Assembly: GCF_001522545.3 (NCBI RefSeq)
Contig: NC_031774.1
Coordinates: 19,992,749-20,056,748 of the forward strand
DNA from: Parus major
Taxonomy: Eukaryota; Chordata; Aves; Passeriformes; Paridae
Length of the DNA stretch: 64,000 nucleotides
Direction: 5' to 3'
Of the stretch, positions 13,169-27,539 are shown piece by piece (position 1 is the stretch's first letter; every line of letters begins with the position of its first letter). A program made the translations under genes and the position numbers. The notes below the pieces were generated by a model. The model searched no databases and had not been told where the DNA came from. It worked only from the letters and a program-made list of their open reading frames with translations.

Positions 13169-16100
13169 AAACATACTGATATGCATCAGGTTGGAGGAAA
13201 GCCTGTGAGTCTCAGTTTAAGGTCCCCTGCCTAAAAAACACTTCTCACATTATTTTTCTTTATAAAGTCCTTTCTGTTTGATAACAATAAAATATTTTTT
13301 TAGTTATGTCAACTAATAAAGAATAGTTTTTTGCCAGGGACATGTCTTTCTTATTACTACTTTGCAAACTCCTGTATCACTTTCAAACTTTGTCACCTAT
13401 GATTAGGTGTGCCCCTTCCAAACCACAGATATTAAATATCACGTAGGCAATGAGCAATTACTTTGCTCTGTCTCTAAAAATACAGCAACTCAGTTTGTGG
13501 GGTATTTTTTCAGACCTATTACCATGCTCTCTAATGTGTGCTACATCGATTTTGTGTTTTTTTCTCTCTAAATTAAAAAGTAATATTATACTATACTTGT
13601 ACTACTGTGAAAGTTCTTGATTCTTAAAAAGTTTCTCAAAGATCTGTCATTGAGGTGGGATTTTCCTTCCTTTTATCAATTTTCTATAAAGTAGTTCTAT
13701 TACATTAAACGCTGCAATTTTCTTTTTTTCTTAGTTTGTTATCCATTTCCTTCCATTTCTACTCTTAACCAATTTATAGTTTAAAAAATATGAGTGTTTT
13801 CAACTTTTACCTTTTATATAATAAAATGGTCTTAATGTGACTCCCAGAAACCATTTGCATTTTCCTTTATGGCATTTTTTCTCTATATTATTTAGATCTC
13901 AGTTCTTTTCTAGAATGAAATCATGCCTAATAATGAAAAGCTTTTTCTACATCTTGGACAGCCTCTTTTGACTGATGAATACGTAATCGATAATTTTTTA
14001 AAAGTCTAGTGATATTTAATTATTGGTAAATATTCTAGCAAGCCTCTCTGATTAATGTCCCCTATGATAACAAAGGTGTGTCATGTTCTTTTTTTTTCCT
14101 GAAATAACAAATATATCCTCAGGGAGCCAGTCATCATCTGCTAGGCTCATACAAAAAGAGACCTCTTGCATAAAACGTCTCCTGATTTTTTTCATCCAGT
14201 AGCACAGCCCATCACCACAGAAGCTATCATTCTAGTCATATGAATGACACCATCAAGCTTCATTAATGTCAGGTTTCTCATACATGTGCTCATAGATGGA
14301 TAATTTCTCAGGTTTTGGATTATAGTCACCCCAAGAATTCTACTAATGAATTATGCTTCCAGTTCATATAATCTCTGTGTCAAAATTTTGAACTAAATCT
14401 TTAATCTTTCACTTTTGCATTGTGTTTCAATGTCTCCTATCTCCACAAACCACTACATATTGAAATCACAGCTAGTATAAAGCAATCCCTGGGCAGTGAT
14501 ACTGTGCCACTCCTTTTTAATGCAGTTCAAGCAATGTTTTGCAGTCTTCCCATGTGATAATGCACTTTTCACTGAGCTTGCCCAGTACATTAAGCATAGA
14601 CTCCCCTTTCTCTCTGAACCCATGTGTCATTTCATGATTGCCAGTTATATTAATCACGTTTGGTTCCTGTTGGCTTTTTTTTTGTTAGGATGCCTACACA
14701 GTGCAATACTAAAAGTGCAAAGAGCATCAGAAACCATGATAATGGGATGTAAGTAGACTCCTAAAGCCATATTTTCTTCAATTCATTTCCTCCAAAAGTG
14801 CCTCTCCTTGCTTTCACACTTGTTTCAAAGCTTAAAGTTTAACCTTTTCACACTATGGCCTATACATTCATTTTCACTGCCCAAACCAGCCAATTTCCAG
14901 CCTATTTTTACCTTTCTGAATTGATCCAACCAAAAAGACATTTGTTTACCAGCTGCACTCTATCCTGTAAAGTCTGTGCAATCAGAGTGACAGTTTTCAA
15001 CCAAAGCAGAAGAGAATTCAATCAACCATTTATATCATCCTGAGCATGGATACTCATTTGATAAACTGTTCACTATGACAGTAAGGGGGAACAATGAACA
15101 TTTTTATGTACCTTGCCAAGCTGTCTTAAGAACTTAATCATAAAGTCTCAAATAACGACATTGTATGTCCTTTTCTTTTTATCCGTCCATTTATATTTTG
15201 GTGTAATAATTATTAATTTTAGTAATTTTGTACTTTTATAACAAGTTGAATACAAATTTGCCACCCCTATTAAATTTATAACTAACAATTTTCCATAGGA
15301 TGATGATGGGAAGTCTGCTGATTGTCTAGTTGTTCCATGCTGAATTAAATTGCCTCTTTTAGGTAAATAATATTATACTGGATTTATTCTTGCTTAAGGC
15401 ATGGAGAATACTCCTGATTCAATATCACCATTTAAAACATCAAATGTCATTGGTAATAATATAGTTCTAACACTCTGTAGCTGCAGGGACACTTGAAAGC
15501 GATGACTTGACATCATGACCTACTGGGAAAAGTGGCATCTAGATTATAAAATCATCAACTTTTATTTTCTTTTTTTACCAGAATTTTTCAATCAATCTCT
15601 GCTCTTAACAAAACATGCTGCCTCTTAAAAATTCTTTACCAAATTAAAGTAACAGTTTGTGGAGGGAAAAGTAAAAAAGCCTCCAAAACTGGAAAGAAAT
15701 AAAATTACTGAATAAATATTAGGGTATGGACAGCTTGTTCATTGGAGCCTGACATGGAAATAATACATATAAGTATAGAAAATGGTTCTCAGGATCATGG
15801 GATGCTTCCAGCCATCATTGTCAGAAAAGATATGAACATCTCCTGATGCCTGCAGAAAGGAACTTAGATCTGTAATAACCCATAATAAATGAATCATAAA
15901 ACACAGATTAGAATTCACTGCTCTTAGTGACAAGTATAGTGCCAAACTTTAACAAGTCAGGCCTTGATCCAACAAGATCCTTTCAAATTTTGATTAAATA
16001 CACCCAATATTTAACTGGTATTATCTCTGACTACATTTTTTAATGTTGGAGGACACGATTGTGTGAACTTAATTGGATTTCTGTGGCTAAAAAGAAATTT

Positions 16101-19100
16101 CATATAATGGTGAAAAATATTTACCTTTCATATCGTTCTGTCAAATACTCATATTTGGAGATGATAAAAGGTGACAGAACAAGCTCTTCCAATCGCTAAG
16201 TGGTAATCAGGTTATGTGACGTTGTCAGAGATCACACAGTTCTTCATAATATAAAAATAGAGAATTTTCTGTCTTCACCAGACTAAAAGGAAATTCCTAC
16301 TATGCCATTCCTAATGGAATTGTACTTCTTCTGCCAAGACAAGAGAATTTTAAGCACCCAGAAAAGGGTGCTTCTTCTCATCAGGAGAAGACATCAGAGA
16401 AGCTTATTCTTAGTACCCATCATCAATACAAAACCACATTGTCTTCACACTATCTTCTCTCCCCCCTAAACAAAACCACAGATTAATAGCCACCAAATTA
16501 CCAATCCTTCTAGACACCTAGATTGCAATAACTGAAGTTCACTTCCAATCAATGTAAATGTTATTAGGTTGGGTGTTCCATTTTGCCTGTTCTAGCTGAC
16601 TGGATTGTTGAGTTAGTGCACAGGAAAGCAATGTACTTCGGTTTGCTTTCAAGGACTATGGATTACCAAGTGACAGAGTCATTAAAAAAATTCCTAAGGA
16701 GAAAAAAATACAATTGACACTAACATTAATCTTAAAAAAAAACCTCCATCAAATTAAGTTGGCCAGAGGCACTGACTACATGTATTTTTAAAAATCATTA
16801 TGAATAGTTCTTGGACTATTCAAAAGTCACCCAGATAGGGAAGAAGAGAAGAAACAAAAATATATGTGCAAGTGATGGAATGCAGAAGAATACATACTGA
16901 TTTTGGCAGAAGGCAAATCTACTATGAAATAGTAACGTTATCCGTACGTTATCCCAAACATAAAGGGAAGGGAAAGAGCAGAAATTTCAACTCTTCTGTG
17001 GAGAGGAACAAAAGACATTTTATAGGACAAGATTATAGGATTGAGAAGAAGCCCCAGTTCTACCATGTAGAAAAGGAAGGAAATACAGGACAGGTTCGTA
17101 CCAGACTGTCCATGATCCAGGGTTATCTTTATACCAGTGTCCAGCAATGTGTGCAAATTCATGTTCAATGAGCCGTTTCAGATTCCAAATCTATCATTTG
17201 CCCATCAGTTTTGTTTGATCCTATGAAGTTCTATACAGTTTCCCTATTGGCCTTTCTGATGAGATTACCATAGTACTTTATTTAAAACCAGCACTACTAA
17301 TAGTGTGTGCAGTGTTCAAAAAATAGAGACAATCCTTATAAATCCTGACAGTACAACCATCATAACAAAATAGAAACGACTGCTATTTAAAATTAAAATT
17401 AGACTTGTGGACAACTGCTAAAAATAATATTTTTAAATGGTACCTTTCTCTTCTAGTAACTTAACATCCAGGATCACACTGGGGATAATACAAGATTTGA
17501 AGACAATTTTGTTTTAAATAAAAAGATAAGAACAAAATATAGCATATGACCAGATAGTAAAAATGCCTCTGGAAACAAATTATCCACCAACAATCCAATT
17601 ACTTGTTGCTTGCAGAACTTCAATCTGTTAATTATCTCCATTCATTCTGAGTAACTTCTTCATTACTGAGATTCATTACAGGTCCATTCAGGTCTCTGAA
17701 ACTATTTAACACCTTTTGTGTCCAAAAAAGTACAGCACCATCAAGCTTTCAAACCTCAAAGATAGGGTTTTGTCCTTGGATATATTTATGTATTTCCTAT
17801 TGCAGTCAAATAAGTTAGAACATAATAACTGATCCAACAGGGTTTTACTACTTTTTCACAGCATAAAAGATTATTTATTCATTTTTATGATTTTTTATAT
17901 CATCTGGAGATGAGAGACAGTTTGATCCTTGTCTACCTAAATACCTGAAAAAACCCAAATCTGATATCCACATGCAATCAGACCTTTTTGATTTCATTAC
18001 ATTGGCCCCTCGATATGGTTCAGTACCTATCCAGGACAGTTAAGTTTTCACATGAGATTATTTTTTCAGAATGCATATCCATGTAATTATGAAAAGATTC
18101 AGATTTGAGTGGATATTCTAACAGACACTCAATATGAAAACTGCACTCAAAAGACTACAGTCACCATTAGAACACAAACACAATCTAAAGTTTAGCCATG
18201 AATGTCCAGAGGAGTCATAGGATCTTTATTGTAACACAACAATTAGGAGCAACAATCAGACATGGAATAAAAAAAAATATCCATTCCCACAAAATAGCAA
18301 ACTGAGCAGCTTTTAGGAAATATTAAGGTTTGGGAGATGCCCAGATCTATCTTGTCAAAAACACTGAGAAAACACAACTGAAACTAGATGTAGAAGATGC
18401 TATCTTTGCTTTATCTTTACTGAAACAAATTTAATCATTTTGACTTTGATGAAAGAAGTGAAAACGAATAACCTTTATTACTTCATTATTTGACACAGTC
18501 ATCAGGGATGAGAAAAATCAGGGTATTTACTCAGTAAAATGGCAAGTCAATGGTCTTGGCTCTGTAAAAATAGCCTGTTTAATAAATAGAATTTAACATC
18601 ACGAGTAAAAATGTTTTTAAAAATAAGTCTATACATTTCAGTCATCATAATAGTTGTGCTAATCATAGTACCTTGTTTTCTCTAATTCATTCAACAAATA
18701 ATTAATAAAGCTATTAAAATAATCTACATGATTCAAAGAGGATGGAGAGATGCTGGAATGCATGAAACAGAAGCTTCTCTGAGTCCCTCAGAGAGAGAAA
18801 AGAATGCAAGGATTAAATTAGAGCCTTTAGAGAAACTAAAATATATTAAGCCACAGATATGAAGTAGGAGTGTAAGTTTTTGTTTTAATTAAGCAGAAAT
18901 ATGTCTTAAGTGCCTTAAGATACTGTGCTGGGTAGTAAAAAGACCTAAAGCCTAGTTTAAAGTTCAGTAGTGTTACCTTTTACAAAATTAACTCCAGACA
19001 TAAAGAAAACATAGCAGAAAATTGCTTGCGTTTCTAGACAGAACAGATAGAGCTATTTACGTAAACAGATAATACTCTAAGCGTAGATTTTAGGTAAGAA

Positions 19101-22100
19101 CTGACACTACCTTCATACATTAGAATTTAGCTCAGATTAGTGTAAGAAGAATGTTTTAGAATCATGTTTTCAGCTGATTAAATGATTTATGAATAAAAAC
19201 CCCCTGTACTGGGGTGAAATGACAACAACAGAAAAAAGAAATAAGAAAAGCTGCTGCTGCTTAGAACATCAAGACTCTATGCCAGAAAGCTTTTAGCACA
19301 GACTTTAATACTCTGAACTCTTCGCCTTCAAGACTGATGAATTCATGCAATAAATAACTTTACAACAACCAACAGCTGCTCTTGTCTCTTTGAAGACCCA
19401 AGACTCACAAGAAATTCAACAGACTAAGGCAAGTTTTGCTTTTAAAAATGTACCACAGAAAAGGGGAATTTCTCTTTTTTACCACTTTGTCTGCTTTATC
19501 TTAACTGACACTAGGCAAGTGGCTCTACCCTTTGTGTATTTCAGTGTGAGCTCTCACTTACAGCCCTGTTCACAATCATTGCTTTATTAGATTGCCATAT
19601 TGTTTTGAAGAGGTTAATAGATGGTAAAACTCACAAAAACTTTTACTGCATTTCAGGAGCTCAGAAGAGGAAAGCTTCTGTGGGATTTTTAACTTCATTA
19701 ACAAAAAGACGTTTTAGAAGGTTTCCAGCTATGCATTCAGTACTACATTGCCTGATTTTTCCAAGTTCACAACTGAAGGTTTTAGAATTGGTACCTGAGA
19801 TTTCTAAACACTCATTCTACTAGAGAAATATTATTTTGCCCCTATTTTCTTGTGAATTTAACTATTGAGAAAAGTATTTGGTTGTCTAGAGATCAAAGCA
19901 TTTTTTTTCCAATATGCAAAAAGAATGAGACAAGTAACAGCAGTTGAAGCATATCTTCCTTAATACTCCTCATCAATATTATTGTAGTCTATAAGAGGAT
20001 ATATTTGACTTCCCCTACTTCTAGGAGAATAAGATTTGTGCATACATGATGGAAACAGAATATGGCCACTGAATCTTTAAAATAAATCATTGAGTGTGAA
20101 ACACAAAACACCCAGTTTGAGTAGCAGACTATAAATTACATTTGTAGACTTAAGACTCATGAAAAAGAAACCTAATTATAATTACTCAAGAAACAAGCTA
20201 AAATAACAGCAGATCACTACTTCCCTAGATAGTCTTCTGCCTACAAATTGAAGACATTTGGTCTGCAAGCTTTGGAACATATTGAAACACCTCACATGAC
20301 TCCCATAGCTGTTTTTTAGAATAATTACTCTCTCTTAGCATTCAAAGCTACTGATTATCTCTGACACTGATTTACACAAAGAACCTGAGAAAACATCCAA
20401 CCCAATATGGACTTGGTCCTTCCTGCAATACTGTCACATAAAAAAGCTGAAGAGTTAAAAAAAGAATTTAAGTGCACCAGAGATACATTCACGCTGTGTT
20501 GACAGCCACAAAAATGCCTTTCCAGGACTCTCTTGTTACAGTAAGTTAGGAGGCAGAGCTTACATTTTTCACTTACACTATGGTTTGACAGATATGATAA
20601 TGGATCCTGTTCCAGTGTTTATGAAAAACCTGCAACATGCCAAGGATGTCTTACAGCTTTGGTTGCATAACAGGAAGCTATGAGCTGTTAGTGCGAGCTG
20701 CACAGAGTACCCTCAAGGAGCTAGATGGCTTACTTTAAAAATTAAAGTATTTATATGTAAGAAATACTTCTTTAAGATTGAGGAACTGCTAATCCCAAGA
20801 TGGAAAAATGTTTACTGGAGAAAATGTATTATATTGATATGAGAACAAGCTTCTAAACTTAGCTCCTTGAAAAGGATGTAACTTCCAATAGCTGATCAAA
20901 TCAAATCTATTTTGAGATATATTAGTCAGCCTTCTTGGAAGTCTATAATTACTGAATCATTAGTTGGGTTGTCATATGCAAAATCTGATGCTAAATAGTT
21001 TATATTTCTTACATTTAATTTTTTTTTCCTAAGTCATGCTAAGGAACACAAAATGAAATAAAGCAGTATATATGAAATAAAAGACTCACTAAAGTTTCAG
21101 CTCACTGATAACAGTGCCAAGAGACAGAAACACAGAGGGTGTCATTTCTAAATGGACATGTGTATATCTATTTAGGAAGAAGGACATGAATTCACAGGGT
21201 GGCAGTGTCAGCCAATAAAACACAGGAAGAAAACCTCATTAATCGTCTTCCAATTCTACCACAGTCCGAAATTCTTTAAGCCATTTACTTGAACCTGCAC
21301 AACTGATAGCTGCAGAACAGAGATTTGATGTTAAAGTCACTGAAGGTTAAAGGGTGGTAATTAGTCTGAGGGGAACATAAAAAAAAAGAGGGCAATGCAA
21401 GGTGTGTAAGGAAAGTTATTGTCAAAAAAAGGCCAATGTGAATTTGTTTAAACTGTATAACCTCAGAGAATGTAAGTCTGAACTTTCCTCATTTGTGTGG
21501 TTGCCTTTGATAAATCCAGTGAGAAAGCCTGACAGCCTCATGCCAAGCTACTGGACTGAAGCAGTCCACCAAAGACAGTATAAATGAAAAGAGAAAGGAA
21601 AATAAAAAATCCAAATAAAGAATTTCTCAACTATATGTTTAAAAGCATCTCTGGGAATCAATAAAAAGTTGAATCTTCAGTGTTATATCTCTGACAGAGC
21701 CTATTATTATCCTTGTCAATTTACTGTTAACAGAAGAACGCCAAAGGCATGCACACATCTACTAGTAAATATTACAAAAGATTTAAGAACCCTGCTGTTA
21801 AATTATAACTTCTAAACTTATGGGGAAATGGTATTGCCTGGGCATTTTATAAACTGCTAGGCCCTTATCAGTGAAAATCATTCACATGTGTTTCCTTTAC
21901 CTTGTGTATATCAGCAGCCTCTGGCTGCTCTCAGTTCCAAAGGTCCATTATCCTGCAAGTTACACGTTTGAGCATGCAAAGAAAGGCTCCAGGCTCATGA
22001 GTTCCATAGCTCACACCTGAATCTAGAACAGTCACATCTACTTATCTGTTAGCAAATGCTCTCCCCTGATTATTCCCAAGGAATGTTTGACCTTGCTGGC

Positions 22101-23300
22101 ATAGATCAAACCCCACTCACAGAATGTGCTAAGAGCTGTTCCCAGTTGTCACTTTGCATAGCAGAAACATCATTTTGGGAACAGCAAGACAGCTTAAGAA
22201 TGTAGAAAGAAAAGCCATGCCATTCGACTCAAAGCCAACAAACCCTTTCTGGGCTAAGTTTGAGAAGCATCTTCAAATCTGGAGCCTACTGATTAAGATT
22301 GTCTTCTAGGAGACAGATTTTAGGTCCATTAGGATAACTGAATTTTCACCTTTTTGTTTAACAGTTGTTACAATTACTGTTATAACAAGAAAAGTAAGAG
22401 AAGATCATCCCCAAATACAACAGGAAAGATTATCTTGTATGTAGGTATAAACATTTCCTAACTGCACACCAGAAGCAAAATAACATTTTCTTGCAAATTC
22501 CTGAGCTCTGGGGCACAAGGAAAAGGGACGGTTGAATAGGATCATACAGTTTAAATCTTGTTTAAAGTTGGGGTTTGGTGTTTATTTATACAGAGATACT
22601 TAAATTCTTCATGCACTGTGCTGCCTTCTGATTCTAAAAAATTCCTAAGAAAGAATAGGTCTTAGTATTTTTTTACAGAGTCTATTCCAAAGTATTGCAA
22701 ATGCATTGAATCTATACTAAATACTGGTTTTGCTTTGAATTTGATTGTGTAGGAATTCACTTGTTCAAAATCACTCACCTTGCAGCCAGTATAATTCTTC
22801 TATTAAAAACATCTATAGATTTAACAGGGAAAAAATGAATAACATACTCTGAGGTTTTTCATTAATATTAGTCTAATCTTGGAGAGTGCCAGAAATGTAT
22901 TCATTTTGGATTTATAAAAGGCACACGCTGGACACAATGATGTAATTTACTTAACTGAAAAACAAACAGAATCAAGATCACTCTAAACTTTGTCCTCTCA
23001 TTATGTTACCTCTGGTGCTAGAATAAAATGGAAATTATACGTAAGATTTACAACATATATTGAATGTAAGGATTAATGCACTCTGTCTTCCTTAGACCAA
23101 CTAGAAAGGCTGATTCCAGTATTAATGGCTCTAAAGCAGGACATTCACCAATTTTGCATGTTTTCTTGGGATTAATTCATAGATTCGTTTTGTTATCATT
23201 CAGGAAAGAAGCAAATAAATTCTGCTTCAGTGAAATTGGACTGGCATAAGCAACACATGTGCAAGAGCCAAACCGTACCTTGTTTTCCACTTGTAATTCA
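13169..23300. other. Unique AT-rich non-coding DNA
   Basis: No gene or named transposon is visible in this 10-kb stretch. The longest reading frame (16866-17171, 101 codons, plus) has no domain I recognise and overlaps an opposite-strand frame of similar length, as chance frames do. Small hairpins near 16.35 kb are listed separately. Confidence 0.55.
16352..16391. repeat. Two adjacent short stem-loops
   Basis: AAGCACCC (16352-16359) pairs perfectly with GGGTGCTT (16366-16373) around a six-base loop. Immediately after it, CTTCTC (16374-16379) pairs with GAGAAG (16385-16390) around a five-base loop. Each stem is short enough to arise by chance; the back-to-back arrangement is the only notable point. 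Confidence 0.6.
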
Positions 23301-23329
23301 AGACTACAAACCCTCAGACTTTGTAGTCT
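23301..23329. repeat. 10-bp perfect stem with 9-base loop
   Basis: AGACTACAAA (23301-23310) and TTTGTAGTCT (23320-23329) are exact reverse complements around a nine-base loop. There is no further pairing outside the stem. No function can be assigned. Confidence 0.7.
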
Positions 23330-23737
23330 ATGGAATATCTTTCTGCATTATCTGTATCTCTGCACTACCTGTCTCTAGAGATGCTTATAAATGTGATATA
23401 TGAGCTCATAAGGTGGCTGCTTCAGATCCTGTGCAGTTTAGGATCAGTGTAAATGTTGTATAAAGCAGACAGCAAGAATTTGGCAGTCACCCGCATGTGA
23501 ATAATTTTTAAAATGAGGGTCAGAGGTGTAAAGTAGAGAAAGAAGTTATTAGATCATAGTTTCCAACTTAGTGAGCTCTCTGTCCCCGTAACCTTCAGTC
23601 CTCAGATTGCTGAGACACATGAAGAGCAGCGCTCCTATACAGCAAAATAAAATCTTTTAATTCAAATACAATATATGCAGGATGTTTCAGTGTAACTAAA
23701 TTTAACACAACAGAGCATGTTGGCAAACACAGAGCAC

Positions 23738-23824
23738 CAGCTGTCAGCACCCAGAGCTGACATAGTTATTCTTTGTTCAGTTAATTATCTAGGTTGGTTC
23801 ATTGCTTTACTGCAGCCTAATTAG
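23738..23824. promoter_or_regulatory. Possible enhancer: motif cluster
   Basis: Within 87 bases there are a CAGCTG E-box overlapping a TGTCA word (23738-23746), an inverted partner GCTGACA (23756-23762), a SOX-like CTTTGTT (23771-23777), a homeodomain core TTAATTA (23781-23787) and CTAATTAG (23817-23824). E-box, TALE/MEIS-type TGACA, SOX and homeodomain words together are typical of developmental enhancers. These words are short and common in AT-rich DNA, so this is a suggestion and not a call. Confidence 0.3.
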
Positions 23825-26448
23825 AGTAGAAGTTATATGATCACTTCTTTCACCAATCCTCTGGCTCTATGGGTCAAATCTTTGTTTCAGAAGAAAAATT
23901 CTCTTATTTGTATCAATTTTGAATTCTAGGTTACAGGGACAAGAACTGAGACTAATTTTCTCATTCTTGTTCATAATTGTAGGATTTTTGGGGTTTTACA
24001 CTCTTGAAGACAACCACTTCATTTAAGGTCAACAAAGTTTTATGTGGTAGAAGTGAAAATTACACCTTAAACTTCCTTCTAGAGAAACAAACACTCTGAA
24101 ATACTTAGGTCCCAGGAAAGGAGAGATTTTGTAATTGTTTTTTTGAATGTAAGATCAAAGTAGCTCTTGACACAGCAAGGGGGGACAGCCTCAAACCTTT
24201 CTTTGAATTTGTTCACAATTGGAATAGTATGTAACAGGCTTCTGAAATTTGACAGGAATCGGAAAGTTTTGACTCAATAGGATTAAATGAGGTTTTGAGT
24301 AATCAAAAGCCAACCCAACCCACACAGACTATTTTTCTTTTCCTACTGAGAAACGGTGGAAATTTCATGAGAGTCTCTACTAATGAAAAAAAGATAATAA
24401 GGAATATTATTTTGGAATAAAACCCAGGTTCTCATAAATGTCAATTATGAGAAGTATATTTCATATACTCTGCATGGAGAATCCCATCATACATGTTGGT
24501 CATGTACAATTATTAAACTGAAAGACACAGATTTTTCTTAGATGCAATAGGCTTTTAGTAATCACTTTTTACCTTCAGATTTCTGTAATTCTGTATGGAT
24601 TTCAAAACAGTACCAATTGTGTTATTTAGTCTGGAAAATGCTGGGAAGAAAAATGAATGCCAATATACTGTGAAACCACTTTTAAGAAAAGTATTTACAA
24701 GGCACTTTCTACAAGTGGAATGAAAATTTTGAATTTTTAAGAGAATGGTTATCGCTTGCATCTAGTTTTGCACATGCAAAGAAATGATACTGAGGCACTT
24801 TGGAAACTTGTGTTTGTCCTTAATGAACTAAGAAAAGGCTTTACTACAGACACTCGTACTGAATTTCTCTCTAATGTGGGACTGCACCACACATCAAGTA
24901 GTTATCTCTTCAATTTATGATATAAAGTCCATTTATAGCACAGAATAATGGGCATATTTCATTTCCAATTAAGATTACTCATCTGTTCACACCCACTAAG
25001 ATTTCTACTGTGCTTTTAATTTATCATTGCTTACTTTAATGCACCCAGTTTAATCACACTAGCATCAGGAATCAGATCATTATAACCACTGCCGTACTGA
25101 ACTAATTTAATCTTCTTAGTGGTGAAAAAGGAGAGTGTGAGAGAACATTTTAGATTCAAAGCACTTGGGCTTTTTCTTTTGTAACTTTACTTACCGTCTC
25201 ACTTCATATTTCAAAATTACTTAAAATGATGAGGCTGGCATGCCAGTTTGACTATGATGACTCCAAAAAAGTATCAGCTCTCCATCCAGAACCCTACAAA
25301 AGGAGGCAGAGCTGATTTGAGGCAGAGATCATAACCAACAACAAAAGAAAAGAATGTAAAGACAGGAATAAAGTTCATTAAAATTCCTTGGAATGTTCAT
25401 ATTTTCTTTCACACTTTTGCATATTTCAAAAGAACCACAGAAAATTTTCAATGTCTGTGCATTTCTGGGCAAGAGAGATGCAGATCCCTGCAATGTGGAG
25501 GGAAGATTGGGACTGAGGTGTTCTGACAAAGCTGCCTCAGGAGTATAGGAAAGTAACTTTAAAAACTAGCTCAGACTGAGATCAAAATGATTCATTGAAA
25601 TAGCAGAGAGCTACAGATAAGAATTACTACTGTTTGTGATACACAGGAGAGGTGAAGGAGCATGAGTCCTGACATTGGGAATACAGGGAGGGTTTAGGGC
25701 AGCAGTGAATCACAGTAACAGCTGAAGGATTCCCTCTCACATTTTTCTGCTACAAAGGCATTTCCAGTACTTTAGTGTCATGGTTGAAAGATATAATTTT
25801 AGAAGAAACACAATTCAGGGTTAAAACTTTGCTGCTTGCTCATTTAAGTCCAAATCTTTCACTCAAGGAAACAGAGGACTCAGGCTTGTATTCTTGATCA
25901 GAATTATATTGCAGAGCATAGTAGAGATTTATTCACTATAGCAGTTAGTCAGCAAGAGCTTCAATCAGTAGGAAGAAAGAAAGGTTATTTTCCAAGGTGA
26001 ATGTTTTAGGCTGTCAATACTCCCTGGCCTAGGAGATGCACTGTTTATTTTAATGAAATACATCTTTACTGATTAAAGTGTTTCAGGTATGTCCCAGGCA
26101 AGAAGAGCAGAGCAAGGAAATGTTACCTGACTCTGCATCCACTTTGAACGGTACTCAGCATTAACAAACACAGCCTTCAGGATTTATCCTGTGTAAAAAT
26201 AACCACTGGAGAGCAGAAGAATTGTAAACTGGGATGGGATGATATGCTGATGTCCACCAGTAGTAAAACTGTGAAACCTTAATACCAGTACCAGCTTCAC
26301 TTATATGTATCTCTGCCAAAAAGTCCTAGCAAAGAAAGAAGGAAGGCGAAGGAGCCACATGCATCAGCAATGGGTTTCAAAGGCCCAAAAATGAAATTTC
26401 TGAAAGAGCATCACATAAATAACAAAATGCAGAGTTAGGAGTTGAATA

Positions 26449-26473
26449 CAAAAAAAAAAACAAAAACAAACAA
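26449..26473 (+). repeat. A-rich tract
   Basis: A run of A interrupted by single C bases. No element body is seen beside it. Confidence 0.85.
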
Positions 26474-26880
26474 CTAAAGTATGTCTCAAAATGTAAAAAT
26501 GTCTACTCTTAAATATTTTCAAATGCCATTGAGGTAAGGCAATGTGCCCAACACTGCAGCTCATGTCAGGAAATAAGGAACAAGTACAAATAAGCAATTT
26601 TCATTAGGAGAAATTGTATTTTCCTCACAGGCTTTGTGGCACTAGCTGCTTGCTACATATCAGCTTGTTGCTGTATGGGCAATGAAGCTTTTCCTGTCAA
26701 ACCCAGTCAGCCTTCATTACTTATGGTAATGAACAACATAGTTTTATCATTTGTCTCTTCTTAATTTCAAATGCTACTGTATAGGAAGTGATATACTTCT
26801 TTCTGTAAAGCACCTGTAATTTTCATACCAGCTTGAAATACTTTTTCTTGCTCATCTGAAGTAGATGAAACTAATCTTAA

Positions 26881-26895
26881 TTTTTTTTTTTTTTT
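26881..26895 (+). repeat. T15 homopolymer
   Basis: Fifteen uninterrupted T. This could be the complement of a poly(A) tail of a minus-strand retrocopy, but the sequence that follows (26896 onward) resembles no gene I know. Confidence 0.9.
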
Positions 26896-27130
26896 GCAAG
26901 TGCTTTGCAAATAGCATTTTCTTTATGGGTAAAAGATTGTTGGAATATGGACAGACATTTGTCACTACTATATGCAGTTATCACTAGCAGTATAGAAAAT
27001 ATCTGTATCAATCCACAGATTATTTCTGCATAGATTTTGGAAGATTCCAAGGAATCACACAACAGATATACAAGTGAATGCACTTTCAAGTATTTTGTAA
27101 AAATATGTCTCCCTTCTTAACAAATGCCTG

Positions 27131-27163
27131 TTTTTTCCTTTTTTTTTCCTTCCCAAAAAAAAA
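27131..27163 (+). repeat. T-rich then A9 tract
   Basis: T runs broken by CC pairs are followed by nine A, a small asymmetric T-to-A switch. It is low-complexity sequence only. Confidence 0.8.
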
Positions 27164-27539
27164 GATAGAGCCATCATGGTCTTTTCTGTGATAAATACAT
27201 TGCAAGGGTTGATTGGTACCTTCCTGCATTCCAAACCATTGTTATTCTAACAAAAGATTTACACTTGAGGCTTCCAGAGATATTGTAGAAAGGCAAACCC
27301 TATGCAAACACCACAAGTACTTTGGAAGATAAAGAATTAGAACATAAAGAAGAAAAAAAAAATAAATAAATTCAAGACAAATCAGCATCCTGAAATAAAC
27401 TGATCCTTCTACATTCTTTCTGCTAGAGGTTGGAGCACACTGGTAAGCACAAGGCAGATATGGGTACCAGGTGGGGGGGTCAGTTCAGTGCTGAATAGTG
27501 CTATCTATAAAGAGAACTTGATTCTGCAGAATTGTCAAT

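Noticed and set aside
16930..16955. Direct repeat of ACGTTATCC with a local CpG cluster
   Set aside because: An 11-bp duplication is too short to interpret and has no surrounding structure.
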